NCBI GenBank assembly: GCA_020846745.1
Contig: JADLDI010000138.1
Location: forward strand, 1-64,000
Direction: 5' to 3'
DNA length: 64,000 nucleotides
Origin: Bryobacterales bacterium
Lineage (GTDB): Bacteria; Acidobacteriota; Terriglobia; Bryobacterales; Bryobacteraceae
The first letter of the stretch is position 1. The number at the start of each line of letters is the position of its first letter. Below the pieces are notes generated by a model that worked only from the letters and a program-made list of their open reading frames with translations, was not told the DNA's origin and did no database searches. Positions 26,070 through 35,425 of the stretch are shown here, in pieces. The position numbers and the translations under genes were made by a program.

Positions 26070-26801
26070 CTACTTGCGGCGGCGATAAACAGCCAGACCG
26101 ACGAGCGCGGAACCCAGGAGAACCCAGGTGGACGGCTCGGGGGTATTGAACTGGAAGTTATCGAAGCTCGTATCCGTCGCGGTGTAGCCATCGAATTCGA
26201 ACACGATGCTGCGAACACTGTTAAGGACTGAGCTGCTGCCGCTCCAACCGCCGCCAACCAAGTCCATGCTGATCGACTGGATCGGGGGGATCGGGCCATT
26301 GATACCGGCATAGGCAGTACCGTAGGAAGAGCCGGTGCCGTTAGCGCCATCGAACAGCGTGACGCGCCACTGGCCGTTGGTGCCAGAAAGGTCAGCCGAA
26401 AGGATGTCGAACTGGAACAACTGCTGCGAAGCCAAAACATCGATATTGGCCGCGCCGCTCCAGATTACTTTCATGTAACCCGTCGTGCCACGATCGGAAC
26501 TAAAAGTCAAAGCACCGGAATCGACGGTTGCGGCGGTGGTCAACGTTCCGCCGTTGCGGGTCACCTGAAGTGTGCGGCCTCCGTTCTGCCAGGTGTTGGT
26601 GCCGTCGAAGCTGTTCGGGTTCGGCAGTTTGTCACCGCCGCACGAAGGGGCACCTGGTGCGCACACACCGATTTGGGTAAACGGGCTGGTAAGGCTCGTA
26701 TTCGTGGTGAAATCGTCGATGACCAGCGTTGCTGACGCTACCATCGAGGAAGCCACCGTTAAAACTGACGCGAGTAGGAATTTCCTCATCTTTTGTTTCA
26801 C
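26070..26801 (-). CDS. PEP-CTERM sorting-domain protein
   Basis: 243 residues from GTG 26801, or 239 from ATG 26789. GGAGGA lies directly before the GTG and 12 bases before the ATG, so the ATG is more likely. A signal peptide (MRKFLLASVLTVASSMVASA) is followed by a beta-rich body with no known domain, and by the C-terminal sorting signal TPEPSTWVLLGSALVGLAVY-RRRK (PEP motif, membrane helix, Arg cluster). Exosortase removes this tail during export to the surface or matrix; no exosortase is in the window. The gene stands alone between a terminator and a long intergenic region. Confidence 0.9.
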   Translation of the reverse strand: MKQKMRKFLLASVLTVASSMVASATLVIDDFTTNTSLTSPFTQIGVCAPGAPSCGGDKLPNPNSFDGTNTWQNGGRTLQVTRNGGTLTTAATVDSGALTFSSDRGTTGYMKVIWSGAANIDVLASQQLFQFDILSADLSGTNGQWRVTLFDGANGTGSSYGTAYAGINGPIPPIQSISMDLVGGGWSGSSSVLNSVRSIVFEFDGYTATDTSFDNFQFNTPEPSTWVLLGSALVGLAVYRRRK

Positions 26802-26955
26802 TCCTCCGAAGAGATCGGACTGATCGCCACTGAGCTATAGCTTTTGCACTCCCGGAGCCCAATGACATCTTCGATTGTAGGCAGGCGCTTTACTGATGTC
26901 AATGTTTTTCTTTACGTTTGTGAGTCCCTAAACGCCGTATTCCCTAGCGGTTAGC

Positions 26956-26971
26956 AGTACTATGGTACTGA
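26956..26971. repeat. Perfect 6-bp inverted repeat
   Basis: CAGTAC (26956-26961) and GTACTG (26966-26971) flank TATG, about 155 bases upstream of the PEP-CTERM gene. Size and symmetry suit a dimeric regulator site; this is inference only. Confidence 0.35.
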
Positions 26972-27336
26972 AACGTCATTGAGTCTAGCTAGCCGTTTCG
27001 GTTCGCCCCGAATTATGCAGCATCCAGTTCAAAACAAAAGCTTTAACTCAAACTAAAAGCTCTCTTTGTGACCATCGCGGCCAACCAGGAATCCGATTCC
27101 GTGTAAATTACACAAAACAAAACGCAATCGACCATGTGTGCAGCCTCGCACCAACGCGGTCACGAATTCCGACTGCCGCGGCTGTTACCCAAAGACACTG
27201 TTCGCTGCCGTTCTGTTCAGCCACCCCTGGTTGCGAATGTATGGATTTCGTATAAGTTTGCGGTAGTACTTGTCCGACGGTACTAAACCGTACGTACGCG
27301 AGGCTAAGCACGCATCGATGCTCACATCCCGTCTTT

Positions 27337-27380
27337 CCTTGAACATTCCTTGAACATTCTCCGCGTTCCGCCGCGTTCCG
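27337..27380. repeat. Two adjacent short tandem duplications
   Basis: CCTTGAACATT occurs twice head to tail (27337-27358). After two bases CCGCGTTCCG occurs twice head to tail (27361-27380). Both are perfect. They lie just upstream of the gene at 27422. Confidence 0.8.
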
Positions 27381-27421
27381 TTTGCTAACGACAAACTCAC
27401 TATGTTATGTTTCCTTCGACG

Positions 27422-27757
27422 ATGCCGCTGTACCGCATTCATCGAATGAAAGAGACGCCTCGCCAGAGTTTTCGCTGGGCTGCGCATACGGCGGGTACCG
27501 CCTCCGTTAAGCCGAAAGACTACGAGGTGACCGGTGAGATCGACGCTCCGTCGGTATACGGAGCGTGGACGGCGCTTCAATCAGCAGATCACCCCTTGGA
27601 AGTTGGGGACATGCTTGAGGACCCCACCGGTGCCTTGCGTATCTTTAAATACGTTGGCTTTGAAGAGGCGCGGTGGCTTGTGCCTGAGGTGAAAACCGGG
27701 CTCGAACACACGCCGGCGGCGGCAGGTCCCGGACAGACGCTCGGCGCTGTGTCGTAG
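27422..27757 (+). CDS. Conserved acidobacterial-type hypothetical protein
   Basis: 111 residues from ATG 27422 (MPLYRIHRMKETPRQSFRWA); an ATG five codons earlier is also possible and neither has a clear ribosome binding site. The body, with VKPKDYEVTGEI, VGDMLEDPTGALRIFKYVGF and EEARWLVPEVKTG, looks like a compact soluble domain and reads like a real, conserved protein, but I cannot name its function. No signal peptide or membrane segment. It is followed 44 bases later by the 2H phosphoesterase gene in the same direction. Confidence 0.65.
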   Translation: MPLYRIHRMKETPRQSFRWAAHTAGTASVKPKDYEVTGEIDAPSVYGAWTALQSADHPLEVGDMLEDPTGALRIFKYVGFEEARWLVPEVKTGLEHTPAAAGPGQTLGAVS

Positions 27758-27801
27758 AGGCTCCCCCCCGGCCGCCTCAAACCCGGTATCATAAGGAAAA
27801 T

Positions 27802-28377
27802 ATGCCTGACCCCTCGTGTAATGGGGCCGACCGTATTAACTGCTACGCATTGGTCGCTTACATCCCCGGACAGCTGGGCGCATTTCTTGATCAGCTCCGG
27901 CGAGACCTGGAGCCAAACTCCCTGGCGCCGCGCGCCCACATCACGATTCTTCCGCCACGCTGCCTTTCCGCCGATGTGCCTAATGAACGGGCGTGGGACG
28001 AACTTCACCGGAAGCTGGCTAGGGTGGCGCCGTTTCGTGTCGAAGTGAAAGAGGTCGAAACGTTCGAAAAAACGAAAGTCGTGTATTTCGCGGTCGGCGA
28101 CGGGTGGGACGATTTGCTGCGCCTGCACACCTGTCTGGATACCGGCAGCTTACGGTACGACGAGGCGTTCGAGTATCATCCGCATATCACGGTGGCGCAG
28201 AAGCTGACACCCGATCAGGCGGAGTCGATCCGGAACGAGGCTTGGGTTCGCTGGCAGAAGTATGATGGTCCCCGCAGTTTTATGGTCGAGACCGTATCGT
28301 TTGTGCAGAACAGCAAGACGGATCTCTGGTACGACCTGGCGGAAGCGGTTCTGGCTGAACCGGTGCCGTCGCGCTGA
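27802..28377 (+). CDS. 2H phosphoesterase (2'-5' RNA ligase family) protein
   Basis: 191 residues. The two His-x-Thr motifs of the 2H superfamily are present: RAHITILPP (about residue 47) and YHPHITVAQKL (about residue 127). Family members hydrolyse or ligate 2'-5' or cyclic phosphate bonds in RNA or small nucleotides; the exact substrate here is not known. Cytoplasmic, no extra domain. The stop is 3 bases from the end of the convergent gene 28381-28863. Confidence 0.85.
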   Translation: MPDPSCNGADRINCYALVAYIPGQLGAFLDQLRRDLEPNSLAPRAHITILPPRCLSADVPNERAWDELHRKLARVAPFRVEVKEVETFEKTKVVYFAVGDGWDDLLRLHTCLDTGSLRYDEAFEYHPHITVAQKLTPDQAESIRNEAWVRWQKYDGPRSFMVETVSFVQNSKTDLWYDLAEAVLAEPVPSR

Positions 28378-28380
28378 CAG

Positions 28381-28863
28381 CTATTCGAACAGCCCGATCT
28401 GCTTCTTAGCGTCGGGTTGCGGCTTTGGTTTACGCGCGGGACTGCCGACCACACCCATCACCTTCAGTTCTTTCAACGCGGTGCGCGGCAAAAACACACG
28501 CTGATTATTGGACGAAGCATCCGGCGGCGCGAGCAGATAACCCTGCGATTCAAACTGCAGAAGATCGTTGGCCAGAATACCCTCGACATAGTCGTTATCC
28601 CGGAATAGCGCCCGCACCCACAACCCTTCCGTTTTGGGCCGGCTGACGAACAGACGCCGTTCGGCGTTCCAGCCGGTACCGTCAAACTCCCTCACGAAGC
28701 AGGCTACCTTTACGTCGATATAGGGGACGGAGATAATTGCTCCCGCCGGAGTAAGGACCTCAATCCCCGCTGCCGCCAGCCACGCCTGCGGACTCACAAA
28801 TCCCGCAATCGCGTCTCGATCGAAGCGGTAAACGATGATTTTCTTGCTTGTTGAACTCGACAA
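28381..28863 (-). CDS. Hypothetical protein with a C-terminal sliding-clamp-like motif
   Basis: 160 residues from TTG 28863 (LSSSTSKKIIVYRFDRD). The middle has a beta-barrel-like pattern (GAIISVPYIDVKVACFVREF; RLFVSRPKTEGLWVRALFRD). I recognise no named family, though the small beta-barrel feel is PilZ-like. The last residues, AKKQIGLFE, fit the QLxLF-type motif by which DNA repair and polymerase proteins bind the DnaN clamp, with Ile for Leu at position 2. A Pro/Lys-rich linker (ARKPKPQPDAKK) before it suits a flexible tail. Next to XerC/D but on the opposite strand. Confidence 0.7.
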   Translation of the reverse strand: MSSSTSKKIIVYRFDRDAIAGFVSPQAWLAAAGIEVLTPAGAIISVPYIDVKVACFVREFDGTGWNAERRLFVSRPKTEGLWVRALFRDNDYVEGILANDLLQFESQGYLLAPPDASSNNQRVFLPRTALKELKVMGVVGSPARKPKPQPDAKKQIGLFE

Positions 28864-28998
28864 CTGTTCTACCGTTCAGCCCGCGCTCCCCGTGAGCCGG
28901 GCGATGGTTGCGCGGAGGACCCGGACCGGCACTCCTAGCTGATTTGTTTAAAACAATTTCCAGAGTATTGTATCATTGGCTCAATGTCAGAGGTGGAC

Positions 28999-29886
28999 AT
29001 GCTGGAAGCCCAGATTCAGTCCTTCCTCGATTATTGCCGGATTGAAAAAGGGTTGTCCCAGAATTCGTTGATGGCATATCGTCGGGATTTAGGACGGTTT
29101 TCAGCGTTCCGTCGCGAATTGCCGAACACCACGCCGCCCGCCGAGGCGGTGAGGTTGTACCTCGACTCGCTCTATAAGGCAGACTTATCGAGCCGTTCGA
29201 TCGCACGCCACCTGATCAGCCTCCGCAACCTGTTCCAGTTTCTGGTCCGGGAAGGTAAGGCGGATGCGGACCCTGTTTCGCTCATTCCCCTGCCCCGGCA
29301 GTGGCAAACGCTACCCAAGCGAATGTCGGCGGAAGAAGTGGAGCGCCTGATCGCGGCGCCGGATGCAAGCGAGCCGCAGGGGCTGAGAGACCGCGCCATG
29401 CTGGAACTGCTGTACGCCGCAGGACCGCGCGTGTCGGAATTGTGCGGGATTCAGATGCGCGACGTCGATCTGAACCTCGGGGTTTTGCGCGTCACCGGAA
29501 AAGGAAACAAACAGCGCCTTGTCCCGATTGGCAAGCACGCGGTGGCCGCAATCCGGGAGTATCTCGACAGGGGACGCGGAGCGCTGCTCAAAGGGCGCCC
29601 CAGTCCCTATCTGTTTGTCACCAATCGCGCGGGACGCTTCACCAGGCAAGGATTCTGGAAGGCGATGCATATTTACGGGCAAATCGCCGGGATTCGCCAG
29701 CCAATCACCCCGCATCTGCTGCGACACACGTTTGCCACGCACCTGCTGGAGGGAGGCGCCGATCTGCGCAGCGTCCAAACCATGCTGGGGCATGCCGATA
29801 TCGGCACGACGCAAGTGTACACACACGTGCTGCGCGGGCGGCTCAGGGAAACTGTCGACCGTCACCATCCCCGGGCTAGAGGCTGA
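28999..29886 (+). CDS. xerD: Tyrosine recombinase XerC/XerD
   Basis: 295 residues from ATG 28999, chosen because AGAGG (28989-28993) is 5 bases upstream; an ATG at 28984 adds five residues. The N-terminal SAM-like DNA-binding part (IQSFLDYCRIEKGLSQNSL) precedes the catalytic domain with all active-site residues: Arg in AAGPRVSELCG, Lys in TGKGNKQR, His-x-x-Arg in HLLRHTFATHLL, His in LGHADI and Tyr in TQVYTHV. Length and motifs fit the housekeeping enzymes that resolve chromosome dimers at dif. XerC and XerD cannot be told apart here. The tRNA nucleotidyltransferase gene follows two bases after its stop. Confidence 0.93.
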   Translation: MLEAQIQSFLDYCRIEKGLSQNSLMAYRRDLGRFSAFRRELPNTTPPAEAVRLYLDSLYKADLSSRSIARHLISLRNLFQFLVREGKADADPVSLIPLPRQWQTLPKRMSAEEVERLIAAPDASEPQGLRDRAMLELLYAAGPRVSELCGIQMRDVDLNLGVLRVTGKGNKQRLVPIGKHAVAAIREYLDRGRGALLKGRPSPYLFVTNRAGRFTRQGFWKAMHIYGQIAGIRQPITPHLLRHTFATHLLEGGADLRSVQTMLGHADIGTTQVYTHVLRGRLRETVDRHHPRARG

Positions 29887-29888
29887 GT

Positions 29889-31199
29889 ATGAGCGACTAC
29901 ATGTTCATGTTGGAAAGCCATCTCAGCAACGAGCAGAATGACGCGGTTTCCGTGATTGAAGCCGCAGCGGGCGAAGCGGGCGCTCGGGTTTTTCTATCCG
30001 GGGGCGCGATGCGCGACATGCTAGGCGGCTTTCCGATTCGCGATCTTGACTTCACCGTGGACGGAGACACGGGCGGGTTGATTAAGGCGCTCGTCGCCAA
30101 TACCGGGGCGCAGGTGTTGTGGGCGGAAGAAAACAGAAAAGCCACCTCGGTGCGCCTTGAGAACGGCTTAGTGGTCGAGATTCGCGCGGCGCACATCGCG
30201 CGGTACGCCAAACCGGGTGGAAAGCCCCAAATCCAGCCTGCTGGCATCCATGAAGATCTTCGTGGGCGTGATTTCACCATCAACTCGATCGCGCTGTCGC
30301 TGAACTTCGGCTCGCGCGGCCTGCTGCTCGACCCCACGAATGGACTCGCCGACCTGGAACGGCGCGAACTCCGGGCCGATTCCAACTACTCGCTTTATGA
30401 CGACCCGTCGCGAGTGCTGAGGCTGTTCCGCTTGCAGGCGCGGCTGGGGTTCAGTCTCGATCCACGGACACAACAGCAATATGAAAACGTTCGCGAGGCC
30501 AGATTAGAGGCCAAGATTCCGGCGCGCGTGTTGTTGGCCGAATTGCACCGCATGGCGGATGAGCCGAATCCTGTGCAGTTGCTCGAGTTGCTTGAACGCG
30601 AGCGCCTGCTAACCCTGTTTTCCCCAGCGCTGACCGGCGCCAAACTCAATTTGGCCGGATTCGCCCGCCTGGAGAAGATCCGCCAGACGCTGCCTTATGA
30701 CGTCGAGCTTCCGGTGGACAACTTCGGGCTCTTCTGTTTGGTGCTGACGGAAAAGCTGACGCCCAAGGAACGGTCGGCCATGGCGCAACAACTGGACATG
30801 AGCACAGCGGAGATCGATCGCTGGCAGAAATTGGAAGCGCGCTCGAGACGGCTGGAGACGCTGTTGAAGGCAGCCAACCTGAAGCGTGCATCACTGGTCT
30901 ACAAAACGCTGCGGTCGCAGCCAGGCGAATTGGTGTTGCTATTGTTGCTGCGATCGGGTCAGCGGCTGGTTCACGACCGGATCAAAAACTACCTGTTCCG
31001 GTACGCGCCGGCGGCAAACGAAGTGCGCGACCGCGACCTCGACGATCTGAAACTGAATCCGGGCTCGCCTGAATTCCGTAGGGCCAAGGATGAGTTGATC
31101 TTCTCGCGGCTCGACGCGCGCGTGCGCAAGGCAGCCCCCGTGGAAGGGGAAGAGGTCACGGAAGCCGTACCGGTCCCAACGCCTGGTTTGCGGCGATAA
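29889..31199 (+). CDS. tRNA CCA-adding / poly(A) polymerase-type nucleotidyltransferase
   Basis: 436 residues from ATG 29889, with AGAGG 6 bases upstream inside the xerD end. Class II nucleotidyltransferase motifs: LSGGAMRDMLGGFPIRDLDF (GG...RD...DxD), GRDFTINSIALSL and DDPSRVLRLFRLQARLGF (ATP recognition). The C-terminal half is helical as in the tRNA-binding body. It either adds CCA to tRNA 3' ends or polyadenylates RNA. Acidobacterial proteins of this form could be either; sequence alone does not decide. Coupled with xerD. Confidence 0.88.
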   Translation: MSDYMFMLESHLSNEQNDAVSVIEAAAGEAGARVFLSGGAMRDMLGGFPIRDLDFTVDGDTGGLIKALVANTGAQVLWAEENRKATSVRLENGLVVEIRAAHIARYAKPGGKPQIQPAGIHEDLRGRDFTINSIALSLNFGSRGLLLDPTNGLADLERRELRADSNYSLYDDPSRVLRLFRLQARLGFSLDPRTQQQYENVREARLEAKIPARVLLAELHRMADEPNPVQLLELLERERLLTLFSPALTGAKLNLAGFARLEKIRQTLPYDVELPVDNFGLFCLVLTEKLTPKERSAMAQQLDMSTAEIDRWQKLEARSRRLETLLKAANLKRASLVYKTLRSQPGELVLLLLLRSGQRLVHDRIKNYLFRYAPAANEVRDRDLDDLKLNPGSPEFRRAKDELIFSRLDARVRKAAPVEGEEVTEAVPVPTPGLRR

Positions 31200-31219
31200 C
31201 CCGAGCGGCAACCGCTTGC

Positions 31220-33106
31220 CTACACGCCGAGTTTCACGCCTTCATCGCGCAGTGTGGCTGCCGGCGCGGGCTCGAGCAGTTCCGGCAAGTGCCGCTCCAC
31301 CGGAGCCGGACGCCCCAACAGGAATCCCTGTACTTCATCGGCCTGGGACTCGCACAAGGCGCGCAACTGGCCGGCGGTTTCCACACCTTCCACGACCACC
31401 CGTAAACCGATACTGTGCGCCAGGGTCACCATGCCTTTGACCACCGAGCGAGCACGCGGCGTACTTTCTAAACCGTCGAGGAATGTACGGTCGATCTTAA
31501 CCGCGGCAACGGGCAGCTTTTCGAGATAACTGAAGGACGAATAGCCACTGCCGAAATCGTCGATGGCTACTCCAATTCCAAGTTCCCGCAATCTTGCGAT
31601 TTTTGGGGCGAAATCCTGAAGGTCGTTTACGATCGCAGATTCTGTCAATTCCAATTCGACCAGCGTCGGGTCAATTCCGGCCGCTTGGACGGCCTCGATC
31701 ACCGTAGCGATGAAATCGGACCGGCAGAACTGGTGCGCCGATACATTGACGGCCACGGGGAGATGATTGCCGGCATCGCGCCACTTCCGGGCCGTTTTGC
31801 ATGCTTCGGCGAGGACCCAGTTCCCGATCGGAACAATCAGACCACACTCTTCGGCGATGGGAATGAACTTCGATGGTGGAATCGACCCCCGCACGGGATG
31901 ATTCCAGCGCAGCAACGCCTCAAAGCGGACCAGCCGCTGTGTCGTGAGTTCGAACTGCGGTTGATAGTGCAAGTCGAATTGCTGTTGCCCCAGTGCGGTG
32001 CGTAACGCGGTTTCCAACTGCAGACGCTCGGCGCTCGCGTGGCCGATCTCAGAGGTGAAAAACAGCGCGCGGTTTCGTCCCTGCCTCTTCGCCTCGTACA
32101 TGGCGGCATCGGCCTTCCGCAGCAGTTCAACGACGTCGCGCCCGTCGGTGGGATAGATGCTGATGCCGATGCTGGCCGTCACGAATAACTCATGCCCTTC
32201 GACCTGAAACGGATCGTTCAGCGTAGAGCGGAGCCGCTGCGCAAGGACGCTGGCGGACTCCGCATCGTGTAGATCTGTGGCGATCAAAGTAAACTCATCT
32301 CCGCCCATACGGGCCAAGGTGTCGCATTGCCGCAAGCGCGACTTCATGCGCGCCACCACTGCCCGAAGAAGGTCGTCTCCGGTGGAATGGCCGAGTGTGT
32401 CGTTCACGACCTTGAAGCCGTCGAGGTCCACATAGAGCAGCCCGACCTGCTCCCCGCTCCGGCGCGCCGCCGCGATGGCCTGCTGCAGCCGGTCTGCAAA
32501 CAAGCGGCGGTTGGGCAAGTCGGTCAACACGTCGTGGCTCGCATTGTAGGCCAGATCCTCGGTGGCGCGCGCTACCAAGGTCTCCAGTTCCCGCCGTTTC
32601 AGCCGGGCTTGCCGGCTGACGGTCCACTTTCTGGTGAGCGCGTGCGCCAGTTGAATCACCTCTATGTTGTCGAAGGGTTTTTTCAGAATGACCAGACTGT
32701 CGGAGTGGCCCAGTTTGCGGACCATATCGTTCCAGGAATAGTCGGAGTAAGCGGTACAGATGACCACCTGCAGTTCCGGACACTTTTCCCAAAGCCGCGA
32801 TACCGTTTCTACGCCGTCCCAACCGGGCGGCATTCGGATATCGACAAACGCGACGGCATACGGAGCGCCCTCTTCGAGCGCGTGCAAGAGCTTGAGCAGC
32901 CCCTCTTCTCCCTGATAGGCCGAGTCGATTTCAAACTGGGCGGCCTGCACCGACTTGGTTTCAAACAAAAGTTCCTCGTCGTCAAGCAGGTCGGAGTGGC
33001 CGGCCGTTTCCCCGATCAGGATTTTTCGAAGATCGTCGTGGATGGCCTGGTTGTCATCGATCACGAGGAGGCGGTACTTGGCATCCGACACATCAGCTGT
33101 TTTCAT
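31220..33106 (-). CDS. Response regulator with GGDEF and EAL domains
   Basis: 628 residues. A receiver domain (about 10-150: LLVIDDNQAIHDDL with acidic pocket, phospho-Asp in AFVDIRMPPGWDG, Lys in ILKKPFDN), then GGDEF (about 190-350, intact MGGDEF; LYVDLDGFKVVNDTLGHSTG) and EAL (about 365-610, EALLRW, LELTESAIV, DDFGSGYSS, GVETAGQ). Both c-di-GMP synthesis and hydrolysis motifs look intact. Overlaps the histidine kinase upstream by four bases, so it is the direct output partner of that kinase. Last gene of a four-gene operon. Confidence 0.94.
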   Translation of the reverse strand: MKTADVSDAKYRLLVIDDNQAIHDDLRKILIGETAGHSDLLDDEELLFETKSVQAAQFEIDSAYQGEEGLLKLLHALEEGAPYAVAFVDIRMPPGWDGVETVSRLWEKCPELQVVICTAYSDYSWNDMVRKLGHSDSLVILKKPFDNIEVIQLAHALTRKWTVSRQARLKRRELETLVARATEDLAYNASHDVLTDLPNRRLFADRLQQAIAAARRSGEQVGLLYVDLDGFKVVNDTLGHSTGDDLLRAVVARMKSRLRQCDTLARMGGDEFTLIATDLHDAESASVLAQRLRSTLNDPFQVEGHELFVTASIGISIYPTDGRDVVELLRKADAAMYEAKRQGRNRALFFTSEIGHASAERLQLETALRTALGQQQFDLHYQPQFELTTQRLVRFEALLRWNHPVRGSIPPSKFIPIAEECGLIVPIGNWVLAEACKTARKWRDAGNHLPVAVNVSAHQFCRSDFIATVIEAVQAAGIDPTLVELELTESAIVNDLQDFAPKIARLRELGIGVAIDDFGSGYSSFSYLEKLPVAAVKIDRTFLDGLESTPRARSVVKGMVTLAHSIGLRVVVEGVETAGQLRALCESQADEVQGFLLGRPAPVERHLPELLEPAPAATLRDEGVKLGV

Positions 33107-35385
33107 CGGGAGCTGACTCCTTTCAGCGTTTGTTGCGCGTTAATCGGTAACTCGAGGGTGAACGTTGCACCCAGGCCCGGTCCATCGCTTTCCGCGCGCA
33201 GCGTGCCGCCCATCTGGCGGGCAGCATTGGCGCCGGAGTGGAGGCCGAATCCATGGCCGTCTTGCCGCGTGGTGAAGCCATGGGAGAAGATTCGGGTAAG
33301 GTTTTCAGGGGGAAGGCCGATACCGGTATCCGAGACGGCTATCCGGTATCGGTTCGGATCGCAGCGATTCACGCGAATAACAATCCTTTTCTCAGGATTT
33401 GCGCCTTCTTTGATTGCCTGGATCGCGTTGCGCAGCAGGTTCAGCAGGATCTGCAACACACTGTGCTTGTCGAGCGGAACCCGTGGGATGTCTTCAAATT
33501 CGCACGCGAGTTGGATCCCATGCCGCTCAATGCCTGTCCGCACAATCTGGATGGTGTCCTCGACGAGTTCGGAAAGCGAAATCAGTTCGATCAAACCCGA
33601 TGCCTTGGCATAGCTTTGCTGCCGCGCGACGATCTCTTTGATGTGGCCGACATGGTGTGTCAACAAGGCGGCTTCGCGCAGCGTGATCTGCCGCTCTTCC
33701 TGCAAGTGCTTGCTCAGCTTTACGAGATACGGAATGGCGCGCTGACCTTTTGCGTCGTGGGTGAGAAAGTCCGGCAGGTCTGAGGCATGCCGCTCCAACA
33801 TCTGCGCGAGCGCGAGAAGATTTTCGACGCGCGATTCCTTGGCTTTACCCGCCACAATCGAGGCGGATACGTTAACCGAGTTCAGCACGTTGCCGACGTT
33901 GTGCAGGACGCTGGTGGCAACCTCCGCCATACCCGCCTGCCGCGAAAGATCGATGGCCCGTTGCTGCGCTTCGGCCAGTTGCGCATAAGCGGCCTCTTTG
34001 GCCTGAACTTCTTCTTTCAATTCACGTGTCCGCTCAAGAACGCGTAACTCCAAGGTCTCGTTGGCCTCGCGGAGCGCCCGATTGGCGCGCTGGCCGGCAA
34101 TCGCCGCGCCGATCATATCCGCGACAGCATGAAAGCTGTCTTTTTCGGCATCGCTCCACTGGTGGTCGCGCACGCATTCGTCCACGGCGAGAAATCCCCA
34201 CCACAGCTCGCCCACTTGAATCGGCACGGAAACGAGCGTGCGGAGGGAGGAGTCGAATTCATCGGTGCCCTTATCGCCGCGTTGGAAATCGGCGACGACG
34301 ATCCTGGCGGCTGCCAGTTGTTGCGCCCACTGCTCCAAGCCACTGCCCTGCCACCGGAAGGCCTGCCACAAATGCCGGGTGGATGGTATTCCCGGCGCCA
34401 CCCACTCGTAGCGCTCGCTACTCACGATCGAGCCATCCGGTTGGTGGCGATTCTCGAAGATATAGACGCGGCTCACATTGGCGGCCTGCCCGATTTTCGC
34501 GAGCACGTCGTCGACGATGGTGGTCCAGTCGGCGGCACTCAGTAGCTGCTGCCCGGCAAACCGTACGCTTTCGAGAACACGGTTGCGGGCCAGAATAGTG
34601 TCGGCCATCCGGTTAAACGATCGGGCGAGGCTGTCGACTTCATCGCCGCCGCCGGTTTCGGCTCTCGCCGAGAGGTCGCCCTTAGAAACCTGGCCGACCA
34701 CGCCCCGCAAGTTGAGGATCGGGCGCACCAGGCGGCGCGCTTGCCGCAACGAGATCATCAGGCTGAGGGCCGCTCCGAGCACAGCCAACGCCGCAGAGCG
34801 CTGGTATACAGCCGACAGGCTCCTGTCATAGGCGGTGGTGGAGAGACCGACGTTCACCCACCCCCAATGAATGCCCGAATACTCAAATGGACGCATGTAG
34901 CGGAACACCCGCCTTTTTACCAACGCCGTGTAGGCGATCTCGGCGACTTCTTCGTGCTTTAACGGCCGCCAGGTACGATCTAAGATCTCTGTACGCCAAC
35001 CGTTCCGGTCGATGATGACCGAGAATCCATCCGCACGCGAAATGACCAGGTACTCAATGGCTTCGTCGCCCCTGAGGACCTGGGTACAGTGATCGACGAC
35101 GGTGCTGTAGTCTTCCGACATCGCCGCTCCCGCCGTCACGTCCTGAAGCGATGACGATACACCCCTCGCCTTCGACCGTAAGGCATCGAGCAGATCCTGT
35201 TTTTGCTGGGGCAGGTTCAAGCCCGCGTACAACGCCAAAGTCAGCAGCGTCACGAGCCAGCAGGTGAACGAAATGCGGACCGAAATCCCGCTGAACAACC
35301 GCGCCCAAGCGCGCAGCGAGCTCACCGCACCGCTCCTCGCAAAATGGTTGAGGCTTCCAGCGACGCCTTCACCAGACCTACGCAT
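33103..35385 (-). CDS. Membrane sensor histidine kinase (HAMP-GAF-HATPase)
   Basis: 760 residues. Membrane segments at about 36-57 and 196-212 enclose a periplasmic sensor. Then HAMP (about 215-280, RPILNLRGVVGQVSKGDLSA), GAF (about 285-440), a coiled coil, an H-box of the VATSVLHNVGNVLNSV type and a HATPase domain (NLLRNAIQAIKEG; SDTGIGLPPENLTRIFSHGF; GHGFGLHSGANAARQMGG). It should phosphorylate the REC-GGDEF-EAL protein encoded by the overlapping gene. The PhnD-like binding protein upstream is a plausible periplasmic ligand-presenting partner. Confidence 0.92.
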   Translation of the reverse strand: MRRSGEGVAGSLNHFARSGAVSSLRAWARLFSGISVRISFTCWLVTLLTLALYAGLNLPQQKQDLLDALRSKARGVSSSLQDVTAGAAMSEDYSTVVDHCTQVLRGDEAIEYLVISRADGFSVIIDRNGWRTEILDRTWRPLKHEEVAEIAYTALVKRRVFRYMRPFEYSGIHWGWVNVGLSTTAYDRSLSAVYQRSAALAVLGAALSLMISLRQARRLVRPILNLRGVVGQVSKGDLSARAETGGGDEVDSLARSFNRMADTILARNRVLESVRFAGQQLLSAADWTTIVDDVLAKIGQAANVSRVYIFENRHQPDGSIVSSERYEWVAPGIPSTRHLWQAFRWQGSGLEQWAQQLAAARIVVADFQRGDKGTDEFDSSLRTLVSVPIQVGELWWGFLAVDECVRDHQWSDAEKDSFHAVADMIGAAIAGQRANRALREANETLELRVLERTRELKEEVQAKEAAYAQLAEAQQRAIDLSRQAGMAEVATSVLHNVGNVLNSVNVSASIVAGKAKESRVENLLALAQMLERHASDLPDFLTHDAKGQRAIPYLVKLSKHLQEERQITLREAALLTHHVGHIKEIVARQQSYAKASGLIELISLSELVEDTIQIVRTGIERHGIQLACEFEDIPRVPLDKHSVLQILLNLLRNAIQAIKEGANPEKRIVIRVNRCDPNRYRIAVSDTGIGLPPENLTRIFSHGFTTRQDGHGFGLHSGANAARQMGGTLRAESDGPGLGATFTLELPINAQQTLKGVSSR

Positions 35386-35425
35386 GGTCTCTCACGCATC
35401 CCTGGTACGCACAGAGCCATAGCTT

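Larger units (their letters stand above)
26802..27421. other. Long AT-richer intergenic region
   Basis: About 620 bases with no gene I can support. The base composition is lower in GC than its neighbours. It holds an inverted repeat CAGTAC-TATG-GTACTG (26956-26971) and two sets of short tandem repeats at 27337-27380. Promoters for the PEP-CTERM gene (minus) and for the gene at 27422 (plus) should lie here. Confidence 0.5.

Noticed and set aside
27337..27380. CRISPR-like array
   Set aside because: Units are adjacent without spacers, only two copies each, and no cas gene is present.
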